Source of the DNA: Paraescarpia echinospica
Taxonomy: Eukaryota; Annelida; Polychaeta; Sabellida; Siboglinidae
Direction of reading: 5' to 3'
Assembly: GCA_020002185.1 (NCBI GenBank)
Contig: CM034539.1
Location: 25,883,532-25,947,531 of the forward strand
Length of the DNA stretch: 64,000 nt
Positions 1 to 10,109 of this stretch are shown in pieces. The notes beneath the pieces are model-generated. The model saw only the letters and a list, made by a program, of their open reading frames with translations, did not search any database and was not told where the DNA came from. The translations under genes were made by a program, and so were the position numbers. Every line of letters begins with the position of its first letter. The stretch's first letter is position 1.

Positions 1-1
1 C

Positions 2-91
2 CCACCCGCCCGTCCACTGCTAGAAGCAACCTACCTTTCTATATTCGTAGCCGACGCCGTTGCGAAACTGTTCCGTTCGTTCCATGATTAA
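2..91 (+). pseudogene. 3' fragment of a copy of the right-end RPA-like ORF
   Basis: One frame is open from the window edge to a TAA at 89-91. It contains LEAT, six residues (YLSIFV), then ADAV and a short tail. The ORF at 63669 near the right edge has LEAT and ADAV in the same frame with only two residues between them. At DNA level the shared blocks are CTAGAAGCAAC and GCCGACGCCGTT, separated by 19 bases here and 7 bases there, a difference of exactly 12 bases. The following residues (AKLFRSFHD here, IKIRGLIID there) keep a similar pattern before the stop. I infer a diverged, probably truncated member of one dispersed family. The 5' part lies outside the window. Confidence 0.45.
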
Positions 92-214
92 GTAAGCGAT
101 TTATGACGTTCCGTTCGCGCGCTGTCCGTAAGATATTCGTTTGACCCGATATGACGCGACCAACTTGATTATATGCAAATGCCGCGCACATTCACGTAAT
201 CCAAAATTAGCTAA

Positions 215-287
215 CCAATCACCCAACACGGCAATGGCAGCTGTCACTCGGCGCCGACACCGCAGATGTAAGACGGCCAGCCATTGG
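215..287. promoter_or_regulatory. pair of opposed CCAAT boxes in a CpG-rich block
   Basis: CCAAT lies at 215-219 on the plus strand and ATTGG at 283-287, 64 bases apart. The surrounding 1-760 bp is richer in CG dinucleotides than the AT-rich DNA that follows. NF-Y-type CCAAT pairs are typical of animal promoters. No gene could be tied to it, so the promoter role is a guess. Open frames in this block, including one of 134 codons on the minus strand, show no recognisable domain. Confidence 0.2.
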
Positions 288-759
288 TCAGAGCGGTCGC
301 TGGGCCGAAAGGTTACGTAAGGACAACGATATTGCATGAAAAAGGCTAAAAGGTGAGAGCCTCGTTCTGGCGCACTGCTCTGGCCTTATTTTCGGCCGAC
401 CTGTGTACGGATTGGGCTTGTTTATCGCATAGTGCTTTACGTTGCGCAATTCATTCGCAGTTACGGGTGATCGCTGGCGAAAGAACGGCCACGCATCCGA
501 ACTGAGAGAAGTTTCTGGGGCTCCATAAAAGTGCGGAATGTAAAAAACAGATAGCAAATCGATGTGTTTTGTTGGCAGATAATTATACAGCTGGTGGGTC
601 CGTGCGTGTTGACGACGGGCACCGACGACGCTGTGGCCGAAATCGATACAGCGCTGACCGCTAGCTCGTTGCCCCAAGGCCACTGAGGCCAAGCGAAGAG
701 TGATCGCCTTTCGACCAGTTACACGTCATTCATTAGGCAACGCGCGAAATCTGACGTGT

Positions 760-1895
760 TCCTGACAGGGAATTCAACATGAATAAAACATTCAATATGT
801 TGGACGAATTCTGGGACTGTCAATAGCGACCGGAAATATGGTTCGTGGTCAAGCAAAATGGAGTCGTGAGGTGGTGTGGCATGGGTCTCTCAACCAGTGG
901 TTTATTTATGATCGGGGGGGGGGGGGGCAATGTTATTCACCCATTTGTTTGCTATGTTACCATGCAGTGCTGCAATTAGTATACGAAAACCAATTACCCA
1001 TCTTAAAATGCGTCATTGGATATCTAACCTGACATCTCACTATGTCAGAGATCTGAACAACACAGCGCTCGCACTTTTAGGAAAATGTCGTTTAATACAT
1101 TAATTAAAATACCGAAGTGATTGACCAAAATGTTAATTTTTCAAACTGAAGATCATGTTTTTGAAGAAAAAATATACAGATCGGGATTATTCAGGGTTGT
1201 CAATTTTCTTCTTAATATGGACAGTTTTCTAAGATTTTGAGATTTCACTGCATTATATTTGTGCGTTAACCAGGTTATGGATAAGGAATGACAGTGTGTG
1301 TGTAGATAGAAACCATAGCCAGAGAAGTCCCCAAAAGGAAATAAATTGAATGAAATGAATGCTTAAGTGTTGTTTAGTTTATTTAAGTAACTTTAGATAT
1401 TGAATTGCATTATTTAAGCATTCAATGCATTTCTTCTTGGTTAAACTATTTTGTATAGTGGTTCCACACAGCACTTACACATATACATCCATTTGTCAGG
1501 ATCCATCGACAGATGTATTCAAAAGACAGCTAAATATATACTTGTTTCGCAAGGCATTTTAGAAGAGTTATAATTAGTTACGACATTTGATATCAATCAC
1601 CCGTGTTGCATGGTTCATAGATAGTTTTGTATGTGTTTATTTCAGAGATACTTTGTAATTTACATATCTTAGACCTGTAGTTTTAATTTTCCAGTTTTGT
1701 ATCTAGAGATATACAAGTTTTTGTTTTGTGTTTTTTTAGTACGTATGAATTGCTTCAATGAATTTGTAAATTTATTTTTGTATTCTACGACCAATCTAAG
1801 TTAAATGATTTAATCTAACTAATAAGTTTGTTGAAAGGAACATATACTTACGTTTGTGTTGTCCACAAAGCACACACGCATACGATGGCCCAAAA
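760..1895. other. AT-rich stretch without recognised gene
   Basis: I see no coding or RNA gene here. The only notable feature is an uninterrupted run of about fourteen G at 915-928. Confidence 0.5.
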
Positions 1896-1899
1896 CATG

Positions 1900-3900
1900 C
1901 GTCAGAACTTTTCCTTCAAAGAAACAAAAAGCTCCACTAAGCTGTGTAGAATAGTCCAGCGGATATCAGCAGAAAAACGGAATTGTGCACTTTTTAATAA
2001 AAGCAAGACAATTTGCTGATCTGTTCTATACACCAAGGGAACCAACTCAGAGATTGGAGGCATGCCAGATTTTGTTGCGTTCATAAATGGCGGCCATTTA
2101 AAAAAATGTCCGCCAAATTCAGTTTCCCCATGTATTAATAACTGCGCTATATAGAGCAATGTTAGTATCTAGATATATGTTTTAGGCGTCGAAGAATTCA
2201 GATTTGTTACTTTTGGACTTCTCCGACATTCACAACCGCTATTTTTAAAGATTGCGGTCGTCAATACAAATGTAAAGATATCTTATTGACTATGCTACGC
2301 AGAACCGTATAGTTTACGTTTTTGAATAGCCTGGAGGATAGCGATTTCAAAACGTGTAACGTTTTACCTTCTTTAACATGCCTATATCCGCCATTTTAAG
2401 AGCCACACACACACACACAATAAACGGCCAAGTACCAGAGCACCAGAATCTTCACCAATAACTTCGAAGATATTCACAAACAACTAGGTATCCTGGCTGC
2501 TACGGCTTTTGGCAAGACCAGCCAAGATGCACATTCTTTGTGTGCCTAGTCATCATGGCGAAATATTCAGGGATGTTGGAGTCAGTGACACAAGCTTTGC
2601 TATCTGTTCAACTCGATGTACTCAAAGTTCAGGACTACATCCAGCTGCTGTTGCTCATATTGGAAACTCACAGAAGAGAAGCTGAAGCTAGATTTAAAAT
2701 CATCGCATCTAGAAAACATCCATTTCGACATCAACTTTGTGGCTGTGTTATGTAGTTCTTGAGATATGGGAATAATATGCTTTGACAGGTGCTATGTTTA
2801 TAAATGACGGATGTAGGCATGTTAAAGAAGGTAAATATATATATTTTTTTGCAATCGCTATCCTACAAGCTGTTCAAAAGCGTAAACAACACGGCTCTAC
2901 GTAGTGCAGTTATTAAGATATCTTTACATTTGTATTGACGGCCGCCATTTTTAAACATGGCGGATGTGAATGTCGGAGAAGTCCAAAAGTAACAAATCTG
3001 AATTCTTCGACGCCTAAAACATATATCTAGATATGAACGTCATTGCTCTATATAACGCAGTTATTACGATAAGAGGAAATTGAATTTGGCGGCATTTTTT
3101 TTAAATGGCCACCATTTCTGAATGCAGCAAAATCTGGAATGCCTCCAATCTTTGTAATGGTTCAATTGATGTATAGAATAGAAAATGTCTTGCTTTTATA
3201 CACAATCTTTTCACCTATCCGCAGCACTATACAGGAATAACAGGCTTTGTCTGCCGCCATCTTTAAAAATGGCGGATATTTAAAAATGGCGGATCTATTT
3301 TAAAGTCAAAAGTTATGTATTTGAAATCATTGCATCTAAAAACATACATTGTGACATCAAATTTGTGGCTCTATGTTGTGTAGTTCTTGAGATATGGGAA
3401 CAATATGCTTTGAAGAGCGACATCTTTAAAATGGCGGATATAGGCATGTTTACGAAGGTAAAACGTTCTACTTTGTGAAATCGCTATCCTCCAAGCTATT
3501 AAAAACGTAAACTATACAGCTCTATGTAACGAAGTTATTAGGATATCGTTACATTTATATTGACGACCGCTATCTTTAAAAATGGCGGATGTGAATGTCG
3601 GAGAAACCCAAAAGTAACAAATATGAAAGCTTTTTACCCCTAAAACCTACATCTATACACAAATAGTATTGCTCTATATAACGCAGTTATTAAGATATGA
3701 GGAAACTGAATTTGGCGGCCATTTAAAAAAATGGCTGCCATTTCTGAACGCAGCAAAATGCCTCCAGTCTTTAAAATGGTTCCCTTGATGTACACAACAG
3801 ATGAGCAAAGTGTCATGCTTTATCAAAAAGTGCACAATCTTTTCACATATCCGCTGGACTAATAGCTGTTTGTTGAACACAGAAATACCAGTGGCGCCAT
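1900..3900. repeat. inverted and direct repeat cluster rich in ATGGCGG
   Basis: A block of about 450 bp occurs three times. It is minus-oriented at about 1900-2400 and plus-oriented at about 2790-3230 and 3290-3900. Landmarks are the GAATTCTTCGACGCCTAAAAC segment at about 2185-2205 (reverse complement) and 3000-3020, a diverged form of it near 3625-3645, and the phrase GATGTGAATGTCGGAGAA at about 2950 and 3590. The motif ATGGCGG or its complement recurs about a dozen times, often after a run of A. The first two copies form an imperfect inverted repeat around a spacer of about 400 bp. No transposase frame is visible, so this looks like a non-autonomous repeat. Confidence 0.6.
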
Positions 3901-4110
3901 AGAGTGGATAGTATGGAAGCCCGCTGTATACTACACTACAACACTTACCGACACGAACATACTGTAATACGTAGCTACTATGATTTTGACATCTGGCGAA
4001 ACTTTCAAATGTAACGCTTTGTAAACGAATAACATTTAACTAGCATAAGCACACTTCACCAGAGGCGGCACACAGTGTCTTGAACAATCGAAAAAAGCTC
4101 AGGCCATTAC

Positions 4111-4245
4111 TTATTTTTTTTTAGCTGTCAGCCGACTGTTAATATGTTTCCTAAACTCCTCAAAACCGCTGAAAACGTCACCCAGCAGCATCAGAATCAT
4201 GGAATACACGACTGCAAGAAACGTGTAATTACAAATGTACGGCAT
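4111..4245 (-). CDS. small ORF, 44 residues, one predicted membrane segment
   Basis: An ATG at 4245 opens a 44-codon frame ending in TAA at 4111-4113. It begins MPYICNYTFLAVVYSM, continues with a hydrophobic stretch (about residues 8-25), then a charged tail ending in three lysines encoded by nine A. It follows the ORF at 4258-4518 in the same frame, separated by two TAG codons within 15 bases. It lies downstream of MRPS12 on the same strand. I do not recognise it. It could be a small membrane protein, an exon of an unseen gene, or chance. Confidence 0.22.
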   Translation of the reverse strand: MPYICNYTFLAVVYSMILMLLGDVFSGFEEFRKHINSRLTAKKK

Positions 4246-4257
4246 CTAGCAGAATCC

Positions 4258-4518
4258 CTACCAGCATGATCTAACTAACCATGACTGCTGGCGTTCAATC
4301 AATCGCCAAAGCACAACTGTCAGCAGAGCTAAGACAACAATGATAAGTGACGCAGTCAACAAAATGTGATTGCTGAAGACCAGACAATGTCCCACCTCCT
4401 CTGCCACCGTCACGGACCGGGCTGAAACATGTGCCAGAAAACGGCTACGCTTTGTGAGGACACAGTAAGAGGACGGATACGCTGCAGAGTAGGGTATCAT
4501 ACAACCACAGCAAGGCAT
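4258..4518 (-). CDS. small ORF, 86 residues, one predicted membrane segment
   Basis: The frame starts MPCCGCMIPYS and has a clear hydrophobic helix near residues 51-72 (LLTASLIIVVLALLTVVLWRL), followed by basic residues. That would suit a single-pass membrane protein with its C terminus in the cytosol or matrix. It starts about 230 bp downstream of the MRPS12 stop on the same strand and is followed in frame by the 44-codon ORF at 4111-4245. No family was recognised, and there is no independent support for translation. Confidence 0.25.
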   Translation of the reverse strand: MPCCGCMIPYSAAYPSSYCVLTKRSRFLAHVSARSVTVAEEVGHCLVFSNHILLTASLIIVVLALLTVVLWRLIERQQSWLVRSCW

Positions 4519-4632
4519 TGTGCATCACCCACTTTGTTCCAGTGACTTTTTTGGCGTAACCACAATCTAGTATGAAAAATGTGCACATATAAACAACTAC
4601 AAAACATCTAAATTGGCAACCTCATTCAAACC

Positions 4633-4638
4633 TTTATT
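4633..4638 (-). terminator. candidate polyadenylation signal for MRPS12
   Basis: AATAAA on the minus strand lies about 110 nt downstream of the MRPS12 stop codon, a normal distance for an animal 3' UTR. It is the first canonical hexamer after the stop. Confidence 0.45.
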
Positions 4639-4748
4639 ATGTAGTGGGTACTCAGACGAGTTGCAAATATGTTTAATGTACACCGTATTTGTATCAGTAA
4701 TACAAATATATATATAAGGGATTCCATTTTCTATTTCAAACATAATTA

Positions 4749-5201
4749 TCACTTTTTGACATGCGGCAGGTCGTATTTTCCACGCACGCACTTGTGTTTA
4801 ACGCCGGGCAAGTCCTGCATCTTTCCGCCGCGAACCAACACGATGTGATGCTCCTGTAAACTGTGGCCCTCTCCAGGTATATACGCCGTCACCTCGCGCC
4901 CACTACTCAGGCGTACCCGCACGCACTTCCGGTTCGCAGAGTTCGGCTTCTTCGGCTTCTTGATGAGAGTCTTCAGAACGACGCCCTTCATGAATGGCTT
5001 GCCGTCCATGGCCCGAGACCGCACGATGTGTCTCTTTGGTGGACCGCTACGGTGCATCTCCTCCAGCGTCGCCATCTGGCGGCGACACAGAAACCGCGTC
5101 ATCGGGGACGCGGTAGTCTTCCCCAACAAGCCGTGGATGGGTGCGCCAAGGGAACATCTTAGAGCGCCTGGAAAATGCAATGTATTGGTTAGACGACGCA
5201 T
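4749..5201 (-). CDS. MRPS12: mitochondrial ribosomal protein uS12m (MRPS12), main coding exon
   Basis: This encodes a component of the small subunit of the mitochondrial ribosome, at the decoding centre. Seen directly: [15 protein letters not shown], the S12 signature [19 protein letters not shown], then [11 protein letters not shown] and the C-terminal block [16 protein letters not shown]. These follow the order of bacterial and mitochondrial S12. The open frame is 150 codons, close to the usual mitochondrial length. The ATG at 5201 is probably not the true start: a lariat-like CTAAC, a pyrimidine tract and CAG at 5170-5168 make a good splice acceptor. The exon would then run from 5167 to the stop at 4749, with a short upstream exon not identified. 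The gene is compact and the frame is intact. Confidence 0.93.
   Translation of the reverse strand: MRRLTNTLHFPGALRCSLGAPIHGLLGKTTASPMTRFLCRRQMATLEEMHRSGPPKRHIVRSRAMDGKPFMKGVVLKTLIKKPKKPNSANRKCVRVRLSSGREVTAYIPGEGHSLQEHHIVLVRGGKMQDLPGVKHKCVRGKYDLPHVKK
5168..5192 (-). promoter_or_regulatory. MRPS12: splice acceptor at the start of the MRPS12 exon
   Basis: On the minus strand CTAACC is followed by CATTGCATTTTCCAG and then coding sequence. Branch-point, pyrimidine tract and CAG are all present within about 25 nt. If used, the exon enters in phase 1 and the eleven codons upstream of it in the open frame are intronic. Confidence 0.55.
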
Positions 5202-5204
5202 GAC

Positions 5205-6200
5205 ATCAGCATGTCATCGGTATGCTTTTTGTGTTATGATTTGTTCTTTTATTACAATGGCACTCCTGGATCCGGGTAATCTGGAAATCCAGGGTCCCGA
5301 CATCATTTCGTGTGATCACTGATCAGAATTTTGAACCACTGGTTATGTGCATACAGTGGGGACCTAAGACTGTTCTGTTTAGTCGGTAATATGTCAAGTG
5401 GGCACATTTGTGAAAATAGGCGTCTGCCTCGTTTTGGATTCGTACAATGAATGTATGTGTTGAGTGGTGATCACTGTCAGCTGAACGTTTGGATGCTAAT
5501 TCTGCTTACCATGAATTAGTCTTAGATTGGCAGGTTGAATGGCTAATCTGTGAAGTCCTTGCGTCAACTGTCGCAATAATGCTGCCATGTCTGCATCAGC
5601 TACTGAAGAGAAAGCACCACAGAGTTCATAGCTGATAATGAGACAAATTCTGAACATGTCTAAGGCACTCATTAAAGATTCATGAAAGAGTATATTTTCT
5701 CAGTAACATCAAGGCAGAATGATGGAAGTGTATATCGAATGTCACCCTTTTAAATGGTGTTTGTCACTGAAAAATAAAACAGTCAATTAATGTTCAATTA
5801 AAGGTTCTTTCTCATTTTAGACTAATTTCAGGTAAAATAAAATCTACTGAGTATCCCCTGTCATGACATGTTGGCGCGTTTGTGCGAATTTATTATTTAG
5901 TTTCAGAGAAATCATCGCACAAACTATCCAATTATTTTTAACTGGATCCAGTCACAAATCTGATTATTTGAAAGAATGATACGAAAATCTAAATACCAGG
6001 CAAGGGCTAGGCTTGCAAGTTCATGAGTACACATAAAAGGAATAAAAACACCTATTGCTTGAATTAATATTATATTACAATTTACATTCTGCTATATATT
6101 TCCATGTCCACCAAGCCAAAAAAAATTTTATGAATTAGAAATTCCACATTTTATGCTGTACATCCGGCCTTTTTTAATATGCATATTTTTGGTGCATTTT
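5205..6200. other. no gene recognised
   Basis: AT-rich sequence upstream of MRPS12. It should contain the first MRPS12 exon and promoter, but I could not identify either. Confidence 0.4.
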
Positions 6201-6659
6201 TCGGGATGCTGAGATGTGACGTCATAGATGACATATACTCGCATCAGGCCGACTCCTTGCATTCATTCAGAGCAAGTTTACAAGGAATCAAGGATAGCTT
6301 TTGGGTCAAAACGAGCGCCAGAATTAGTTGTGTGATATTCCGATGTAATACAAACACTAGTCATCATAGAGGAACAAGCAGTTATCTTACGTTATCCACA
6401 TGAATCCAATTTTATTCAAAACAATGAATGTGAATGGGCCTACAAACCGGTGAGGTTTCGGCTCGTTTTCACAATAATTATATCGATTACAACCCTTTGG
6501 AGATAATCTACACCAATAAACATACATAGCAAACAGATATTGTATCCAGTTACAGAAAGGAACGTTTTTTAATCTCATAATATCACTACAATATCGATAT
6601 ATGAAGGCGGAGTTGTACAACTTATCATAACAACTTAAATCAGTCGTTGAATTTCCGTT

Positions 6660-6748
6660 GGTCTCGGTAGCTCAGTCATTAGACGCGTTGGTTTCATGTA
6701 ATTTATTTTACAATCGAGCGATGCCGGTTCAAGCCTGTCACCGAACCA
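6660..6748 (+). ncRNA. tRNA-like sequence in the left palindrome arm
   Basis: It has an A-box-like TAGCTCAGTCATTAG, a B box GGTTCAAGCC, and ends that nearly pair (GGTCTCGG with CCGAACC). The anticodon region is long and no clean cloverleaf was drawn. It is more likely an internal Pol III promoter of a SINE-like element than a functional tRNA gene. Confidence 0.5.
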
Positions 6749-7155
6749 TTCATTTTCTTGACACTTTTTTCATGAAATAATATAAACCAAATCATTTTTA
6801 TACTATGATGCACTGTTTGTAAATATTTTTAAAAAGTGTAGTAGTCATTTATTCGCCACGAAAATATGGTAATTATATCTAACAATGTTTCTAAATTTTA
6901 TTTATCCAGACAACACAATTTGTTTTCACATATATAATTACAATATAATATATATCCATTACATTATATTTGTCTGGATAAATAACATTTAGAAACATCG
7001 TTATATATAATTACCATATTTTCATTTTTGTGGTGAATAAATAATTACTACAAGTTTTAAAATATTTATAAACAGTGCATCATAGTATAAACATTATTTG
7101 GTTTATATTACTTCGTGAAAACATAAACAAAATAAGTGTCAAGAAAATTAATGGT

Positions 7156-7240
7156 TTGGTGTCAGGCTTGAACCGACGTTGCCCGATTATAAAACAAATT
7201 ACACGAAACCAGCACATCTACCGACTGAGTTACCGAGACC
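7156..7240 (-). ncRNA. tRNA-like sequence in the right palindrome arm
   Basis: The minus-strand counterpart of the sequence at 6660-6748. It reads GGTCTCGGTAACTCAGTCGG (A box, close to the tRNA consensus) and has GGTTCAAGCC as B box. It is slightly closer to a real tRNA than the left copy. Confidence 0.5.
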
Positions 7241-7689
7241 AACGGAAAGTCACTGACTGATTTAAGTTGTTATGATAAGTTGTACAACTCCTCCTTCGTA
7301 TATCGGTATTCTAGTGATATTATGAGATTAAACAACAATACTTTCTTTAGCTGGATACAATATCTGTTTACTATGTATGTTTATTGGTGTAAATTATCTC
7401 TGGTGGGTTGCAATAGATAATTATTCCGAAAACGAGCCGAAGTTCTGCAAAACCTCGCAACCATTGTTTTGAATAAAATTGGATTCATATGGGACCGTAA
7501 GATAACAGCTTGTTCCTCTAGGATGATTAGTGTTTGTCTTACTTCGGAATATCGCACAATAACTCATTATGACGCTCATTTCGACCCAAAAGCTATCCTT
7601 ATAAACATGACCTGAATGCATGCAAGGAGTCAGCCTGGTGCGAATATATGTCGTCTGTGACGTCACAATACCACGTGATCACCTAGCTC

Positions 7690-8830
7690 ATTAAATTGTT
7701 ATTTTCCACGGGAATCGCTACAAAGACGGATTTAAAATCAAATTTATGCTACAAATGTATTTTTCTGTATTTTTTTAATGTTCTCAAATGTTACATACAA
7801 TGTTAAACTTTGTGTACACATGGAAAACGGATTTTAGCTAATGCCTTGTTTTGATTCCCTTTAAATAGCCTGACATGCCGTTCTACATTAACAACACAAA
7901 CAGTGACCATGTAAGGCCAGACCAAGATTAGTTTTAATGACAACTGTAGATGAGGTACAGCTACAACAGTCACCATTTGGGATATGATAGCCACGCTCAG
8001 AAACCATTGAAACAACTCACAAGTTGGTGAGATTTTATGGCTGCATGCATGTCCACCGTGTTATTTAATGGAGTAAAATTTGCAAGCTGCACTCAATGGT
8101 TGGATTTTGTATTAGAGACGTAGATAGTGGGTCACAAGTGGGACCAACGATCACATTTGTGACTGGGAGTTAAACACTACATATTTAATACTTTCTCATG
8201 AAAAAAAGATTTGTGAAGCCTGTTTTGGTAGCATATTTTCGCTGTGTGAGTGGCATCTTTTTGTGTTGTTTTGATTATAGGAAATAAAAACAACTTCTCA
8301 AACAATCTATTTACTACCAGCTGACAATGTTCACATTTAAAAGTCAGAGATTTTGCAGGGTTGCCTATTTCAGCAAAGAGGAAGATCGCTTCTTGGCCTC
8401 ATGACTGATATATACCTGTATGTGTGTGTGTATGCATAAATAAATAATAAAAATTAACCCTTGAAAAATGTACAAACATGTATGTAAGCAGTACTAAGCA
8501 CACTATAATAATAAAATGCCAATTATTAAATTAATATTTTATTTACCAGACTAGCCTATAATAATAATAATAAATATTGTTCCAAATGTATGCCCTGATT
8601 GTTCAAACTCTGTCCAAAGTTAGCACTTGTATTTAACTTCCAAACACCGTAAAATTTACTCCAAAGGAGGCGGCAAAACTTTGAAAGATGGAGTTATCTG
8701 ACTCTTGGAAAACAGCACTGCCGGTGGCGATGCCGCCGTTGTTTAGACTTGGTCTTGGCATTCGTTGGCTTTGCTATTGAATGCAACCGTTCGCGTGATA
8801 AGAGTTCAGTTTTTGCAAACTATTTTTGAA
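7690..8830. other. no gene recognised
   Basis: AT-rich sequence with a short TG repeat near 8420 and ATA repeats near 8555. No coding or RNA gene seen. Confidence 0.45.
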
Positions 8831-8833
8831 TTA

Positions 8834-9163
8834 CAGTAAACCTCGCCTAAGTCGGATTCAGTCGGACCGAGAGATTTAATCCGAGTTACACGAAAAACCC
8901 ACTTAGCCGAAGTTGACATATCCTAGCACCAAAGGGATATGTCTGACTTAGGCGAGGAAAAACATACTGCGATCCGACTTAGGCGAGAAAAAACACATTA
9001 TCTCAGAAACAATGGATCGACTCAGTTATTCCTAGTTAGGTGAAGATCCAACTTACATAATCCGACTTAGACGAAGATTTTTATGGGAAATACATTACAA
9101 ATCAACCATTTCTCGGAATTCTGTCCAAGTTGAGCGAAGATCTGACTTAGGCAAGGTTTACTG
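8834..9163. mobile_element. 330-bp pogo/Tigger-type MITE with TA target duplication
   Basis: It starts CAGTAAACCTCGCCTAAGTC and ends with the near-perfect inverse, ...GACTTAGGCAAGGTTTACTG, flanked by TA at 8832-8833 and 9164-9165. CAGT termini with TA duplication are typical of pogo-type Tc1/mariner elements. Inside, the terminal motif CGACTTAGGCGA is repeated in varied form at least five more times on either strand. There is no ORF, so it would depend on a transposase elsewhere. Confidence 0.75.
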
Positions 9164-9169
9164 TATTAC

Positions 9170-10100
9170 CAACGTTGCGTTTACCATCTCCTATAACTGA
9201 GTCGGGTTTAAGAATTCAAACGAACTATGCATCGGATCATTTTCAGATGCAGCCTAGCCATGTCCGCCAAGATAAACTGGTGGCTTTTGTGAACTGGCGG
9301 TGTCGAGCCGATAACTTGAGCATTTTTTGACGAATTGAATCGGTGGGACGGATTTTGAATCGGCAGCTGCCTATTCAAAGGCTTTAATTTTGAACACTGT
9401 GATAAGGCATAGATTCAAAGCTGCAATGTCAGCAAATGTTCATATAACGTGCACAGTTTTTGAACAAATATTAGGTGTTGCAGAAGTTTATCATTGAGGT
9501 ATTTGTGTGTGGTTGTAGCACTTTAATTTGGCAGCATAGCTCTGAGGTACATGAATTTGAAAGGCAAGTGCACTCGATCAGTGCAGACTGGGCAATGTTT
9601 CACAGTGACATTCTCATATTATTATAATACAGTAAATACAGAGTACATGACTCGAGTGCTCTTGATGCAATGCCATCACCCTTACGCTATGGTTGGGGAC
9701 TGCTTTTCCTATGTCCATTTATAGCCAATTTCACAATGATGAATTACTGATACTAGCAATAGTAATAGTATTATCACAATATTTAGTAAAACTACAGTGT
9801 ATCTCCAACCCAATGGCAATGCCCAATAGTGACTGAATAGAATAGAGTGAATATTGCATTATTATTATTAGTAGGCGTTACAGTGTCAGTGAGTTCGACA
9901 TTATTAGGCTAGTGTAGTGCCAGTGGACGTGGTCACCCTGGGTCCCGGATGTTTTTAATTAATTTAATATTATTAATTTTATGTAACTTATTAATGTTCT
10001 GCATGTATAAATATATATACACACACACATATAATTAATTATGTATTCTAAGCGCCTCCGAATGGATTTATCTAGATTTATGGTGTTCTTCTTCTACTTA
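9170..10100. other. no gene recognised
   Basis: Unique-looking AT-rich sequence. Nothing supportable found. Confidence 0.4.
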
Positions 10101-10109
10101 TTATTATTA

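Larger units (their letters stand above)
6205..7672. repeat. 1.5-kb palindrome (foldback element) with tRNA-like arms
   Basis: The left arm (about 6205-6920) reappears as its reverse complement at about 6966-7672. Paired landmarks include TGTGACGTCA near the outer ends, GACTCCTTGCAT (6250) with ATGCAAGGAGTC (7618), the segment around AAGCTATCCTT, the tRNA-like sequences, and the inner GTCTGGATAAAT. Arm identity looks like 80-85% by eye. The spacer is only about 45 bp and AT-rich. No transposase frame is present. A foldback transposon, or two head-to-head copies of a tRNA-derived element, would explain it. Confidence 0.75.

Noticed and set aside
288..692. 134-codon minus-strand ORF
   Set aside because: No domain or family recognised, and it overlaps a CpG-rich block where long frames arise by chance.
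6660..7240. Two functional tRNA genes
   Set aside because: The anticodon arm does not fold cleanly and both lie in the arms of a palindrome, so they are tRNA-like repeat promoters rather than genes.
8690..8790. Candidate first exon of SLC25A21
   Set aside because: ATG with a short open frame, but no carrier N-terminal pattern (AGGSAG-like) and no donor in the right phase.
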